A DNA stretch of 64,000 nt, from contig NC_089821.1 in assembly GCF_035046505.1 (NCBI RefSeq), forward strand, positions 170,083,531 to 170,147,530, given 5' to 3'. Positions 33,901 to 44,870 of this stretch are shown here, in pieces (positions within the stretch are counted from its first letter, which is position 1; every line of letters starts with the position of its first letter). The DNA is from Tiliqua scincoides. Lineage: Eukaryota > Chordata > Lepidosauria > Squamata > Scincidae. Position numbers and translations under genes: made by a program. The notes under the pieces were generated by a model, which had not been told where the DNA came from, made no database searches, and saw only the letters and a list, made by a program, of their open reading frames with translations.

Positions 33901-36900
33901 CAAGCTCAGCCAACACAACTCACCTGTGCTTCGGGGTCTGTGATGTGTGGGGTGGCCGGCGCACATCTGTGCACTGGCCTATGTCCTCTCAGAGTGGCGC
34001 AAAAGTGCCTTATGCCACTTTTGTGACACTCCCAGGCCAGAATAAGGGACTTGTGTTGGCCCAAGTGCTCCTTTGGATTGGGCCCTAAGAGAATTAAGGC
34101 CCAATACTATCCAACTTTCCAGCATGGCTGCAGCCACAATGCAGCCCTGTGGTAAGGGAACAAATGTTCCCATACCTTGAGGAGGCCTCTGTGACTACCC
34201 CCACACTACAGGGTAGGCAGGGGAAGAACAGGGTGGACACTGGAGCAGGGTGGGGGCGGATTGAGGCTGGGAATGTGCAGCATCTGCAGTAGTAGTGCTG
34301 CCAATCTCCTATCCCCCTTCCTAGCCTCAATCACCAACCAGGGTTTATTCAGACTTGAGCCAGCAAAGTAGCTGATGCAAGTCCAAGTAAATCCATGGGG
34401 CAATGGAGGCTTGCCCTGGGGCAAGGGAACAAATACTCCCTTACTTTGAGAAAGCCTTTGACACCTGAAACTCCCCTGCAGGATGCAGCATGCAGTGGGA
34501 GTTAGGTAAGATTTGGCTACTGGAGTTGTTTCAAAGATGCTGGAGGAATAGGTAGGCTGCAACTGGCCCAGTCTGCTTTCTGATAATTTTTCCAGAGGAT
34601 CCTTCAGGAGGATCAGAGAGCTGACTGAAGCAGCTCAGTGAGTGGCAGGCCTCTGAGATCTCAAGCAGAGATGGGTTCAGGGCAACCCTCATCAAATTAC
34701 TGCTCCTTTCCAACTTGACGCTTGATGTGAGCGTTTCAGTTGATGCCATGGGTGGGCTGGCTGTCTGGCACTCTGCTCTCCTTGCCTGTGTGCCTCATAC
34801 AAACAACTCCTGGTCACAATCAGGGTAGCTCAAAACAGGTTGCTGCACACGTTACAATTAACAAAACGTTCAGTCTTATTTTAAATACTATTTGGAGCTT
34901 CTCTCTTCCACGGAGATTACAGCATTCCTGCAATCAACTACACCCTTTGATCTGGACAGATTTCTACACACGTGGGCTGAGAAAATGACAAAGCCTGAAG
35001 CCATCCTTTCATCCACCATGAGAAAGATAGTAATATGCCAATAAAAATTATTTAAAATAAACACATGTTCCTGAGAGGCTCCTGTCATCTGTGACTCATT
35101 CACACAAGTTACTACAGTAAAAAGGGCTGGTTTAAGGGCATAATTGACTGTGGCATAATGGCTAAAGGATTAGCATACTCTCAAAGTGAAATGATCTTTG
35201 CACCATCATAGGTTAAATATCTTGGGTAGAAAACCAAATGTTTTTTTTTTTCTCTTTTTCTAGTTCCAAATAATGTATATAATATTTTCCATCTATGTGA
35301 CATATGCAAGACATGAAGAACAGTACTTCAGTACTTCAGTACAGTACTGACGACACGCTGATATACTGATGAGCTGATATACCATAAGGTATATGGTATA
35401 CTGATATACCATAAGAACAGTGGGGCTGTTCTTATGTTCTTATGTTCTTATGATGAGCTGACCCTCAGTGGCAGAGAGGAGTTGCCGTCAAGTGGAGCGT
35501 GGGAGGCGAAGGGCCAGAAAGAGGCCAGACCAGGAAGGAATCCAGCTGGAACAAGGAATTCTATGAAAGACTAGAACTATTCAATTGTAAAAATCCCTAC
35601 GGGGGTTTAGAACAGCCTGTCTGTGTAAACTACCTTGGATTAAAGTCTGAGGAGAAATCTGAGGACCAAAGAAAGGTGGTATATAAATACCTGCATAAAT
35701 ATACATACAGTATAAGAGAGTAACAGCCCAATCCTATCCAGAATTGGGCCAGTGCGCAGACAGATTTACGTATAACAATGGAACATAGTTCCTGCTGTTG
35801 TAAAATGGTTTTTGGTAGCACAGGCAGCATGCCATTGGTGGCCATTTTAGCAGCGCTGTCACAAACATCGACTGCGCAGAAGGGCTGCTGCCAGACACAG
35901 AAAGATAGGTCTGATAGCAATGGGGATGGGATAGTGGGCAGATGTGGAGGGGTGGAATAGGGTTGAAACAGGACAGGGAGGGGGTAGATCGAGACTAGGA
36001 AGGGAACAGTATTGGTGATGGAGGCACTACCAAAATCCCTTTCTAGCCTTGATCCACCTTCCTGGGCCCTCTTGGGACTTGCGCCAGCAAAGTAGATGGC
36101 TCAAATCTGAGTTGATGCAGTGGGAGAGCGAGGGCTTACCCCTGAGACAAGGAAATAAATGTTGTCTTACCTAGAGGAAACCTCTGAGATCTGAAATGCC
36201 TTGTGGGATGCAGTGCATGCCCTGTTCATGTGGCTTCATCAGCGCAAGGGGAATTAGGTACAATTGGTTTGTAAGGCCATGTCCCTACTTGCTGATCTCT
36301 CACTCTGTTCATATGCACAAATATTGACAGTGCAGGGCACAAAGCCAAAGCAGAAAAAGAGATTAAAAAGATTTAAAAATTTTTTTTAAAATCTAAACGT
36401 TACCTGAACTTCCAACGGTTTTTTTAACCTCAGTTGGGTTAGGTTTTTATATATAGTTTGAACGGTTCTGGTTTTTATACTTTGTTTTTGGTTTTTGATT
36501 ATGTATTTTTCTTGTGCATGTTGTTACACACTTTGAGGAACCTTTTGAGGGCAAGAATGTGGATGTCTGAAATCACCCTTAGATTATTTTTGAAGGTGAT
36601 TTGAAAGAGGTGTCTGCTGCTTAGAGTCATTCCATCTTCAGTAAACAGGTTTGGCAGGTCCTTTTTACTGTTTCAAAAATCAGCAAAACTCATTTGATCT
36701 GAGGCAACCATGGGACAAAAAGAATCTGCATGTATACTGTGGAAAGCAATGACCCTCTCCAACCATTTTCAGTTTGATTAAAAACTGTTGCCTCAATCCA
36801 GCTTCGTGATTCAGCCATATGTCTCTTTCCGGCTGAAATGCAAGTAATTAAAGAGTGACAAGGGATAGCACTGGCAGGCAGGAACCTCTTTGCAATCTTG

Positions 36901-38768
36901 TCCAGCATTAATCTCTCCGCTTTTCATCTAGTTATCTTCAAAGGGGGTTAGGATGCCTCATTTTACATCAAGCTTCAGCAAATCAGGACAGCTGGGTTGC
37001 CAGGGGGGAAGGCCAAACCTAGGGCGGAACCCTGGATAGACTAGTCAGCTTCGGTGTGACCTCCCTGGCTTGTATCTGGGGCACTGATGGTGCTGATCTG
37101 GGCATGCCTGCCCCAAAACCTAGTGAGAGCATTTGCCCTGTCACTATGAGGGACCTCCTCTGCACCCTCTTTCCAGCTGCACCATCCTCCTTCTTGCCCT
37201 TGTCCACATTTCCTCTCTTGCTCCACCTCCACTTCTCTCCAATCCAGGGAGTGGAAGGAGCAGAGGCTGGAGTGTCACCAGCTAGAAGGGTGGATTAGGA
37301 TCTTTGCAGGGTTAACCCTTGCTGGATCAGAGCAATGGTTTATAAGGATTTATGATGCTATCAGGAGATGAGTCAAGAACCGAAGCATTTGAGGAAACAT
37401 GTGAGCAGTGGGACGAATCACTGCAGTCTTAATGCAACCTATTCTCCTGGGGACTGGGGATAAGAATAGGCCCTCAGTTTGGCTGTACTTGTCATAAAAG
37501 GCGACTAAACAGCCACCGGGTCAATGGGACTTGTTAGCCTGGGAAGGCAGCTCATCTGAGAGAAGGAAAACTCTGATCCCAAACCTCCACTGCCTTGTGG
37601 CTAAATCCAGTTATGGAAAAGGCTTCAGGAGTCAACCTCGAGGCAAAATCCAGAGCTGGAGTCCCTGAGGCAGTTCATGGCTGAACACAGTCACGTTCTG
37701 GCAACTTCTGCGACGCTGCTGGAACCAACCGTATTAGCTTCTGCCTTTCCGCAACATGGAGAGGGGGGATTTGCTGCATGGGAAACAGTCTATCCTCCAT
37801 ATCTACTTTACCCAGGCTTCGTGCACTGGAGAGGACACTCTGTTCCAGAACCACCATTCAGAGCGCAATACCATAGTCTTCCGAGACTGAAGGATGCCAA
37901 CACTGCAATGCAACCTGTGTTGAACCTGCAGTTCAGGTTTGATGCTGCCCACAGTTTTCCATGTACCTGCACATATTTTGGAAATATATACCCACAGGAT
38001 GCAATCTTCCAGGTAATTACATATTTCCATAGTAGCACACTCTTTCCAGCATGGCACAGTTCTGCTGGGCTTTTAGCAAACAATAAAATGGCAAAGCAAC
38101 TAGCAAAGTTATTCCTGCCATCACCCCCACTCCAGCCACTCTGCAGTTCCACTGTGATAGGTTATCATTCACCGAATCTGTGTTACATGAAGACATCGCC
38201 CTGAGAAAGTGCAGCTTTTTTGTCACGTGGAAAAATACTCCAGCTCCACTATTCTGATCAAGTGCAACCTCAGAGATAATTGACAAAACTGAGTAAACAA
38301 CAGCCCTTATAAATCTGGCCTAAAAACCAGATTTATGTTCATTCCCACAGGAGTTGAACTACTCTGATTTAAAAATTGATCTTAGGTGTACAAGACAGTG
38401 TCAATAAACACTGGATTTACCTTCAATTAATTTCAGATACTGTGCTCTCGTTTCCAAATACGTTTCTTCAAACTGGATGAATAAAAAGAAAAAGATGGGG
38501 GTTATATTTTTTCTTATATTTAATGCAAGTTCCTTTTTATTACAAATGCTTATTGCATGGAGCTAATGCAGTTGCACAGTTAAGCATGCGAGTTGGAGAA
38601 TCTGGGCTGCAAAGCTGAGAGCAAAGAAGAAAACTTCTTTCTTAATCAATCTGATGCCTTTTCTTAAGAGAAGCAACTCACGTCCTGTCCAGCTGCTGCA
38701 AAGAGCCATCGGATGGATTCCATTCGCCCTCTGCCATTAAAGTAGGTGAGTTTGGGTTGCCCAGACAT
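27992..38768 (-). CDS. GSTA: GSTA gene C, GSTA4/GSTA3-like alpha-class glutathione S-transferase (intact)
   Basis: Coding exons: 38682-38768, 38421-38472, 33288-33420, 30918-31053, 29577-29708 and 27992-28117 (666 nt, 221 aa), with correct GT/AG throughout. Tyr9, Arg15, Gln54-Val55-cis-Pro56, Gln67-Thr68, Asp101 and Arg131 equivalents are present. Position 45 is Ile rather than Arg. Exon 5 is 136 nt, two codons shorter than the usual 142, and has the MYTGGT motif, as chicken GSTA3 has MYVGGT. The N-capping box is SWAD. The tail has [11 protein letters not shown]; its Tyr aligns with Tyr212 of mammalian GSTA4, a residue tied to 4-hydroxynonenal conjugation, so a GSTA4-like role in lipid aldehyde detoxification is plausible. 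The start is the exon 2 ATG, 20 nt after the acceptor at 38788. A possible ATTAAA signal lies at 27942-27947. Confidence 0.94.
28283..28836. mobile_element. GC-rich MITE-like element, second copy
   Basis: GGGCAGCCCAATCCTGAGC at the left and ACAAGATTGGGCTC at the right, with the same GC-rich, C-run interior as 14486-14995. It lies in intron 6 of gene C. Confidence 0.6.
28919..29097. mobile_element. Short MITE-like element (179 bp) with TTA duplication
   Basis: Ends GGGCCCAATCCTATTCAAT and TTGGATAGGATTGGGCCC; TTA at 28916-28918 and 29098-29100. Clear inverted repeats and a clean target duplication make this a good reference copy of the family. Confidence 0.8.
29132..29495. mobile_element. Non-autonomous hAT-type element, 364 bp
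   Basis: Begins CAGTTTTTTTCAAACTG and ends TGTGAGAACCACTG, flanked by 8-bp repeats GCTTAATC and GCTTAAGC (one mismatch). It is the same family as 40632-40990, 45143-45686 and 48733-49061. The right end is 82 bp from exon 6 of gene C. Confidence 0.75.
31477..32085 (+). mobile_element. CR1-type LINE 3' end in intron 4 of gene C
   Basis: An open plus-strand frame of about 170 codons encodes a reverse transcriptase C-terminus with [19 protein letters not shown], a cysteine/histidine motif common in non-LTR elements. The 3' end is TATGCCAATAAAGGTC with a CTGAACTGAAC tail. It is 5'-truncated and matches 7207-7864. No host function is implied by this ORF. Confidence 0.75.
33616..34087. mobile_element. 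Long MITE-like element (probable)
   Basis: GGGGGCAATCTTAACTTGC at the left and TTTGGATTGGGCCC at the right surround a C-rich interior like the long MITE class. The ends are diverged and I cannot show a target duplication. It adjoins a short palindromic repeat at 33515-33615. Confidence 0.4.
35378..35450. mobile_element. 73-bp micro-insertion carrying a LINE tail and an inverted repeat
   Basis: Bounded by an 11-bp perfect duplication TGATGAGCTGA (35367-35377 and 35451-35461). The interior joins a foldback of GATATACCATAAG/TATGGTATAC units to only the last 30-40 bp of the CR1/L2-type LINE (GGGGCTGTTCTTATG plus 8-mers). Confidence 0.55.
35466..35712 (+). mobile_element. Sauria SINE, 3' portion
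   Basis: Shares with the full copy at 39258-39681 the blocks GCCAGACCAGGAAG, TGTAAACTACCTTGGATTAA and AAAGGTGGTATATAAATACC, the Bov-B-like 3' tail of Sauria SINEs. The tRNA head is missing. Confidence 0.7.
35724..36265. mobile_element. Long MITE-like element, right end unclear
   Basis: Starts CAGCCCAATCCTATCCAG after a TAA at 35721-35723 and has the usual long-class interior. I could not find a convincing right terminal repeat. Confidence 0.4.
37440..37908 (+). mobile_element. LINE fragment sharing its 3' tail with 5S SINEs
   Basis: Contains GCTGGAACCAACCGTATTAGC and GGAGAGGGGGGATTTGC blocks seen also at 59555-60023, with a shorter middle, and ends ACCATAGTCTTCCGAGACTG plus GGATGCCAAC. It lies in intron 3 of gene C. 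The left boundary is approximate. Confidence 0.55.
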
Positions 38769-39079
38769 GCTTCCAAGTAGATGGTCTCCTGATTTAAAAA
38801 ATGCAGTTAAAAAAACCTCAGAAAATTTTAAATAAACCACATTTTTAAAAAATATGAAAAAGGCTACAACATCTGAGGCTTTTTAACTTGGTGGAAAAAA
38901 TTGGGGGAAATGATTTATTTTCCCCCCTAATTCTAATGTATATAAAATAATAAATTATAAAAATTTATAACATTTACAAAATTAGGTATAGTATGGAGAC
39001 AGTGGATAGAGAGAAGTTTTTCCCTCTCACACAATAATAGAAACCAGAAGTCCTCCAAGAAATTTGACTAGTGAGAGAC

Positions 39080-39835
39080 TGAGAATGGACAAAAAAAAGG
39101 CGCTTCCTCACACAGCCCATAATAAGTTTGTACAGTTTGTTGCCCAAGATGGGATGATGGCCACTAGCTTGGATGGCTTTAAAAGGAGATTTGATAAATT
39201 CATGGAGGGCAAGTCTTTCAATGGCTCCTAGTCATGATGGCTATGCACCATGGCAGGAGGTCTAGTCTAGAGGGTAGAGCCTCCGTTAGCCTGAAGATAA
39301 CATCAGAAGGTCGCCAGTTTGAGGAGACTGGCAGCTCCCTGAACGGCTGAGAATGGCAAGACCTTGAAGCAGCTGACAAGCTAAGCTGAGTGATTCCACC
39401 TGCTCTTGGTGTGAGCAAGAAGCGCCTTGGCTGCCCTCCATGTGAGAGATGGAGCTGCTTATCAGCTTGTGTGGGAGAACTGGAGGTCAGAAAGTGAGAC
39501 CAAACCAGGAAGATCCATTCTGAAATGTTGTTGGTTCTTGAAAGAGAGAACCCCTGTGATTCTAAAAATCCCCTTGAGGGATTTAGAAACGCCTGTCTAT
39601 GTAAACCGCCTTGAATAAAGTCAGAGGAGTAATCCGATGACCAGAAAGGCGGTATATAAATACCTAGTTATTATTATTATCTTCAGGCTCAGTTGCAGGG
39701 GAGCAATGGCGGGAGACAAATATGCTTTTCCTTCCTGCTTATGAGCTTCCCAGTGACAGTTGGTGGGCCACTGTAGGAAGCAGGATGCTGGAGTAGGGCC
39801 TTAGATCTGATTCAGCAGGGCTTTTTAAATGTTGT
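39080..39835 (+). mobile_element. CR1-type LINE 3' end split by a Sauria SINE
   Basis: The left part encodes LDGFKRRFDKFMEGKSF-like sequence of the reverse transcriptase C-terminus. The right part resumes at CTTCAGGCTCAGTTGC and ends near TTCAGCAGGGC. The pieces are separated by the SINE at 39258-39681, so the SINE inserted into an already resident LINE copy. Confidence 0.6.
39258..39681 (+). mobile_element. Sauria SINE, near full length
   Basis: tRNA-related head with GGAGGTCTAGTCTAGAGGG and a degenerate B box at GGTCGCCAGTTTGAGG, the central body, then GTAAACCGCCTTGAATAAAG, GAAAGGCGGTATATAAATACC and a (TTA)n tail. This family is described from squamates and tuatara and shares its 3' end with Bov-B LINEs, so it is strong evidence for the host lineage. 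Confidence 0.9.
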
Positions 39836-39940
39836 CACACAATTATAATTACATGATGAAACAAGCCCTCATATATATTTCTTTACATTAAGCATGTTAA
39901 CCAGTATATGGACAGAGTCCAGTGAGTTCTTCTCCTGGGT

Positions 39941-40057
39941 CCTTTGAAGCTAAGCAGGGTTAGGCCTGGTTAGCACTTGGATGGGAGACCGCCTGGGAAT
40001 ACTGGGTGCTGTAGGCTTATATACCATAGTCTTTCGAGACTGAAGGTTGCCAACCAA
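39941..40057 (+). mobile_element. 5S rRNA-derived SINE, 5'-truncated
   Basis: GAAGCTAAGCAGGGTTAGGCC, TGGTTAGCACTTGGATGG and GAGACCGCCTGGGAATAC match the 3' two thirds of vertebrate 5S rRNA, including the A box, intermediate element and C box of the internal promoter. This is fused to ACCATAGTCTTTCGAGACTG and AAGGTTGCCAACC, the tail of the LINE at 59555-60023. It is not a functional 5S gene. Confidence 0.85.
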
Positions 40058-40631
40058 AAGCTACTGAAATGTTATTGTTTAGGCGACAATAACTACCTTA
40101 AACAAACAAGTCAGGAACTATGTGGAACCTTCTCATATATCCTGCTTTTCATGGCAATACCTGTTATAAAAGTGGTTCCTTGAGAAAAAGAGCAACAGCT
40201 TAAGAGTTACAATGAACTAGGGAACAAATTCTACAAGTATTAATGTTTGAAAGCTTGGTGAAAACTTGATCTAAGCTTTGCTGAGGCCACGCCAATTTGC
40301 CCCATTGTTCACAAAAATGGAAGGATTAAACGTTGCTATGAGATCATCATTCAATAAACACATCACAGTTCAAAAGAACATTTCCAATTCTACATGTTTG
40401 TGCAGCACTGCTTGTCAAGAGAGTTCAAGATCCACAAGCATTCAGAAATACTGAAAGGTAACTGTGGGAGACTAGCTGCAGTTTAGATGAAACAAGAGAT
40501 CTTTTCAGTGATGAACCGAGCCCTAAATGAAGAGATCTGCTGCAATTTAGGGTTGATTAAGGGTTCAAATGTGGCATGGTGGTGGCTGCAGAATTTGTGA
40601 ATTTAAACTCACATCTTGCAATTCTGTAAAA

Positions 40632-40990
40632 GAGTGGTTCTCAGACTTGTAGCACCAGGACCCACTTTTAGAATGAGAATCTGCCAGAAGTGACATAATC
40701 AAGCAGGAAAATTTTTAACAATCCTAGGCTGCAATTCTGCCACACTTACCCAGGAGTAAGTCCCATTTACTATCTTTGTTAAAAGCATATACATAGTAGC
40801 CTGTTAAAAGTACAGATGTGTAACACTTTCCAAATGCATACATACAATAGTAGCATCAAGTCTAATATACAATGTCTAATATACAATATACTATCTAATA
40901 TGTATTAAGATATTGAAATGAATGGGGACCCACCTGAAATTGGCTCGTGACCCACCTAGTGGGTCCCGACCCACAGTTTGAGAAACACTG
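40632..40990. mobile_element. Non-autonomous hAT-type element, 359 bp
   Basis: GAGTGGTTCTCAGACTTG to GTTTGAGAAACACTG, flanked by CTGTAAAA (40624-40631) and CTGTAAAG (40991-40998), a 7 of 8 match. It is in the opposite orientation to the copy at 29132-29495 and lies between exon 1 and exon 2 of gene C. Confidence 0.75.
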
Positions 40991-41110
40991 CTGTAAAGTA
41001 TTCAGTACAGGTCTTTGGGAAAGTAAATACATTTTGCATTTTAGTTAACAAAATCAGTCACTTATAAGGTTGATTCAATCTACTACTCTTCAGTTCTGCT
41101 CTTACAGTTA

Positions 41111-41311
41111 GGGCACAATCCTAAGCCCTTATGTCAGTGCTTTCCAGCACTGACATAAGGGCAGTGCAGCTCTGAGGTAAAGAAACAAACATTCCCTGAC
41201 TTTCAGGAGGCCTCCGTGAGTGACACCCAACTGCAGGATGCAGCACATGTCCCACTGGCACCGCTATGCCAGTGCTGGAAAGCACTGACATAAGGGCTTA
41301 GGATTGCGCCT
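41111..41311. mobile_element. Short MITE-like element, 201 bp
   Basis: GGGCACAATCCTAAGCCC and GGGCTTAGGATTGCGCC inverted repeats, extended by a second internal repeat of CTTATGTCAGTGCT type. TTA flanks lie at 41108-41110 and 41312-41314. Confidence 0.7.
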
Positions 41312-42931
41312 TTAAGCATACAAATTAGAATCATCACCCTATGTTAAACAGTTCATGCTAAAAAGACTAAAAACGGATTGCTTACCACTCTACATATTTA
41401 GCCCAAGTTTCACGCCATTCTGACAATATTGCAGTGTGTATTGATTTTCACAAGATGTGATACTATATATTGTTAAGTGCTCCTCACTGCCTTGAGCAAC
41501 CCCCCTACCCCCCAACAGCTCATCCCCACCTCCTGCAAGCAGGAGATCAACCCTAAACATCTCCTTTGAACATCTCATAATGGCTCCCATGGAAATGAAT
41601 AGCTTCTTTAAAGCTTTTCATGTTTAATTAGAAGCAAAAGTCGGCCTTAACATGCATTGGATTGCCAGGCACCTTTTGTGGAGTTAAATGGTGGTGGCCT
41701 GTGAATAACCGAACAGGAAACAGGAGCCTCCAGTGCTTCATTTCTAAAGAAAGAAGTACTGTGGCCAAGACCACAAAGTGACATTGTGCAATTGACCACC
41801 TGCATCCAGAAGAGCAGATGACAGCAGCACGATCCTTGCAAATGTTCACTCTTCCCATCCGAAATGGCACTGCACAAGGGGCATATCACCCAATAAGGTG
41901 CTATCACCTCAACAGCATAGGCTCCATTCTTGTATCATCAGAACACACATGACACTGCTTAGAGTGAGATAAATAACTGTGTGTTTTTTCACAGTACAAG
42001 ACATTCACCACTGTGTTTTTAAACAAAAAATGCAGGGGGGGTGGATGTTTGTCTTTCAGACTTTTAATTAGTTGTCCCAGTATTGAATCTATCCTTAGTG
42101 ATCCCAGCACAAGCTGGCTGTTTAGTAGGGTCTCCCTAGCATTTTGTTTTAGGTCACGAGTCCTTTTGGGACAAGGAATCATTTTTTCATCCCTTTTGCT
42201 ATGTAAACGCCTTTGAAGACTTCTTTAAAAATATGATCGAAATATTCTTACTAAGAAAACGGATGACAAATAAACGTCCAAATATCTTAAACAAAATGCA
42301 ATTCATACATAGTAAGTGAAACTGTAGGGGGGAACAAATTATTTTGAACTTTTAGCCCTCCATCCACGTCTGAAATGCATTTAGTGCATTGCCACTGACC
42401 CCCACCCCCACCCCAGAAATGACTTTCTTCTATTAAAGCAGGTGATTTCCTCCCAACCCCGGCAATATCATGTGCAAGGAAACTGCATTAAATTCAAGAA
42501 GAGAAATGCCTTTGATCTGGCACTGGAATTCATAACTGAGCATGTCCTGCTCCACAGCTTGTCTGCAAACCTGTTTCATCTGACTGAATTTCAGTTTATT
42601 TTCCTTCATCATTCCCCCCCACCTTTGTTTTCACTCTTTGCTTGTCCTAATCTACAAATTGCCTTACAACCTCCTTGCATATCTGAAAAGGTGATTATCT
42701 CCTGCTTTCTCAACCCATGCTTATCAAATGTCTGCAAATTGCAAAGATTATACACTTGCAGAAGAAAAAATCTGCAACAATTCAGGTAATATTTAAGCTA
42801 TGATCCCATTAACAACTAACAGCTACTAACAATTAACAACTAACTAACAACTAATGGTGATATGGCTTCCCCATATCAGCTTATTATGTATGACCCTAGT
42901 AACAATTATGGATTGCTATAATTGTACTAAC

Positions 42932-42998
42932 CTTTGTAACAGACTGAGGTGCTGTCCCCATCCAGCAGAGATAACTTTTTAGACTTCAGTTTTGTAAA
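42932..42998 (-). promoter_or_regulatory. Promoter and noncoding exon 1 of gene C (candidate)
   Basis: GGTGGAGCTTCCAGC, then TTTACAAAA at the TATA position and a donor TTACAAAG then GTTAGT, with the exon ending at 42932. The order matches the blocks upstream of A and B although the TATA core is altered (ACAA for ATAA). It is about 4.2 kb from the exon 2 acceptor at 38788, close to the spacing in gene A. Confidence 0.5.
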
Positions 42999-43009
42999 GC
43001 TGGAAGCTC

Positions 43010-44425
43010 CACCTCCTTTGGCATATTCCCCTCCTACTCTCTATGTATGTCCCTTAAGAAAAATCTTCCTAATTCCACCACTAAAGGGAACTGTGTTAAA
43101 GCTGGAATGGAGCAGACCGTTAATAAATGAAATGGATGCAAAAAAACAGCAGAATATGTTAGAGCCAAAGTTAATTCGGAAAAGAGTGGAACAAGCCAGA
43201 AGAAGCATGTTCTAACTCAGTATGTGCAAAACACAGTGGCATAGATTGGAAATGGTACAAGGATATTTGCATCCTTGACAATTGTGTCCTGGTCAAATGC
43301 GTCCGTCATTGGTATTCCTGGACATTTGTGTCTATTTCTGTTTGTTTTGCATCCTGGTCATTCTACTAAAATTGGGCAACAAACCCCATGCTAAATATCC
43401 TAAGCCTCTTATCCAGGCCCTAACCCTACCTTTGCATTTTAAAAATAAAAAGTACATCTAATATATACGTATATTGGGACACAAATGTTTCAGGCGCAAA
43501 GAGAACAGATGCAAATGTCCAATAGTGCAGTGAATTTGACCTGGATACAGTTGTCCAGGATGTAATGATCCTATCACTGCAGCTCACCACACTGCTGCCT
43601 CACCCTGCTCTCCTTGCCCACATGGCTGCTTTTTCTTGCAGTTGGAAGATCAAAGAGCAGGTGGTAGTGACAGCTGCAAAGGTTCCTCTTCCTCCTCCAA
43701 CAGCACTGGAGGAAGAAGTGGCCAGCTGCTGGCCCAATCCTCTTCCAGTTTGTTCTCAGGTCTCCTCTTCAAAATTTGTTTTTAATGCTTACCTCAGCAC
43801 TTTAGGAAGGCTTGTGGTTGCATGGCCACCCCAAACCTGGGTCCATTTGTTCGCTACAGCCAAGTTGAAATTGGACTGCAACTGGTTGTGTGAATCAGTC
43901 CTATCCTCAAGCAAGTACAAATGTATAACCTCTCCCCCCACCCTTACATATATCACCAAAGATGGGGGGGGGGGGGGGAACTGGCTTCTAGAAACAACTA
44001 GAAAGAGTCAGGCTATGGCTAGCATCACCTGTCATGTGACCTGCAGGCTAACATTTTTGGGTGTGTGAAGGATTGTGATCCAAATTACCTATAGGTGCAG
44101 GAGTGCAGGCACTTCCAATTATAATCTAAAATCAAAACTGTGTCATGTCCGTAAGTATCTCCCACAACACACAACCTGTGTATTTTTGCCTTCTCAAAAG
44201 AGTTGATGACAACATCCCTACACAAATTGTTCTCCATGCATGCTTTTGGACCCTGGAATTGTATGACTTAAATGGTTTCACATTCAAACGGTCAAAAACC
44301 ACAATTATTTACTATTTATTTATTATTACTAGGATGATGTGAGATTCTAAATTTCTTGACATCTTAATGCAATGAAAGATTGAGTTTTTGTTTTCGCATG
44401 CGGGAAAAATCCAGGTTATTAACAT
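43010..44425. other. Intergenic stretch between genes C and D, no gene seen
   Basis: No supported ORF. Contains AT-rich sequence near 43380-43460, a poly-G run near 43966-43978 and otherwise unique-looking DNA. Confidence 0.4.
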
Positions 44426-44431
44426 TTTATT
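44426..44431 (-). promoter_or_regulatory. Candidate poly(A) signal of gene D
   Basis: AATAAA on the minus strand about 440 nt after the stop of gene D, the first such hexamer I found on that strand. A LINE lies between, so the 3' UTR would include antisense LINE sequence if this signal is used. Confidence 0.35.
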
Positions 44432-44526
44432 AGTTATCCTGACGTTGATTGTAGCCCATAAAAGCTCAGGATCATGTATACAAATAAAATAATAACAGTC
44501 CCTCCTCAGACAGGATTTAACAGTTG

Positions 44527-44840
44527 ATGTGGTCAGTCTGTGGAACTCCTTGCCGCAGGATGTGGTGACGGCATCTGGCCTGAATGCCTTTAGAAGGGGA
44601 TTGGACAAGTTTCTGGAGGAAAAATCCATTATGGGTTACAAGCCATGATGTGTATGTGCAACCTCCTGATTTTAGAAATGGGCTATGTCAGAATGCCAGA
44701 TGCAGGGGAGGGCACCAGGATGAGGTCTCTTGTTTTCTGGAGTGCTCCTTGGGGCGTTTGGTGGGCCGCTGTGTGATGCAGGAAGCTGGACTAGATGGGC
44801 CTATGGCCTGATCCAGTGGGGCTGTTCTTATGTTCTTAAG
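44527..44840 (+). mobile_element. CR1/L2-type LINE 3' end next to the stop codon of gene D
   Basis: Plus-strand copy with TCTGTGGAACTCCTTGCCG, TTTCTGGAGGAAAAATCC and the tail GGGGCTGTTCTTATGTTCTT. It ends about 30 bp from the TAA of gene D, which is on the other strand. Confidence 0.8.
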
Positions 44841-44870
44841 TAACCAGATGATCCCACATGTTCCCAGTTC

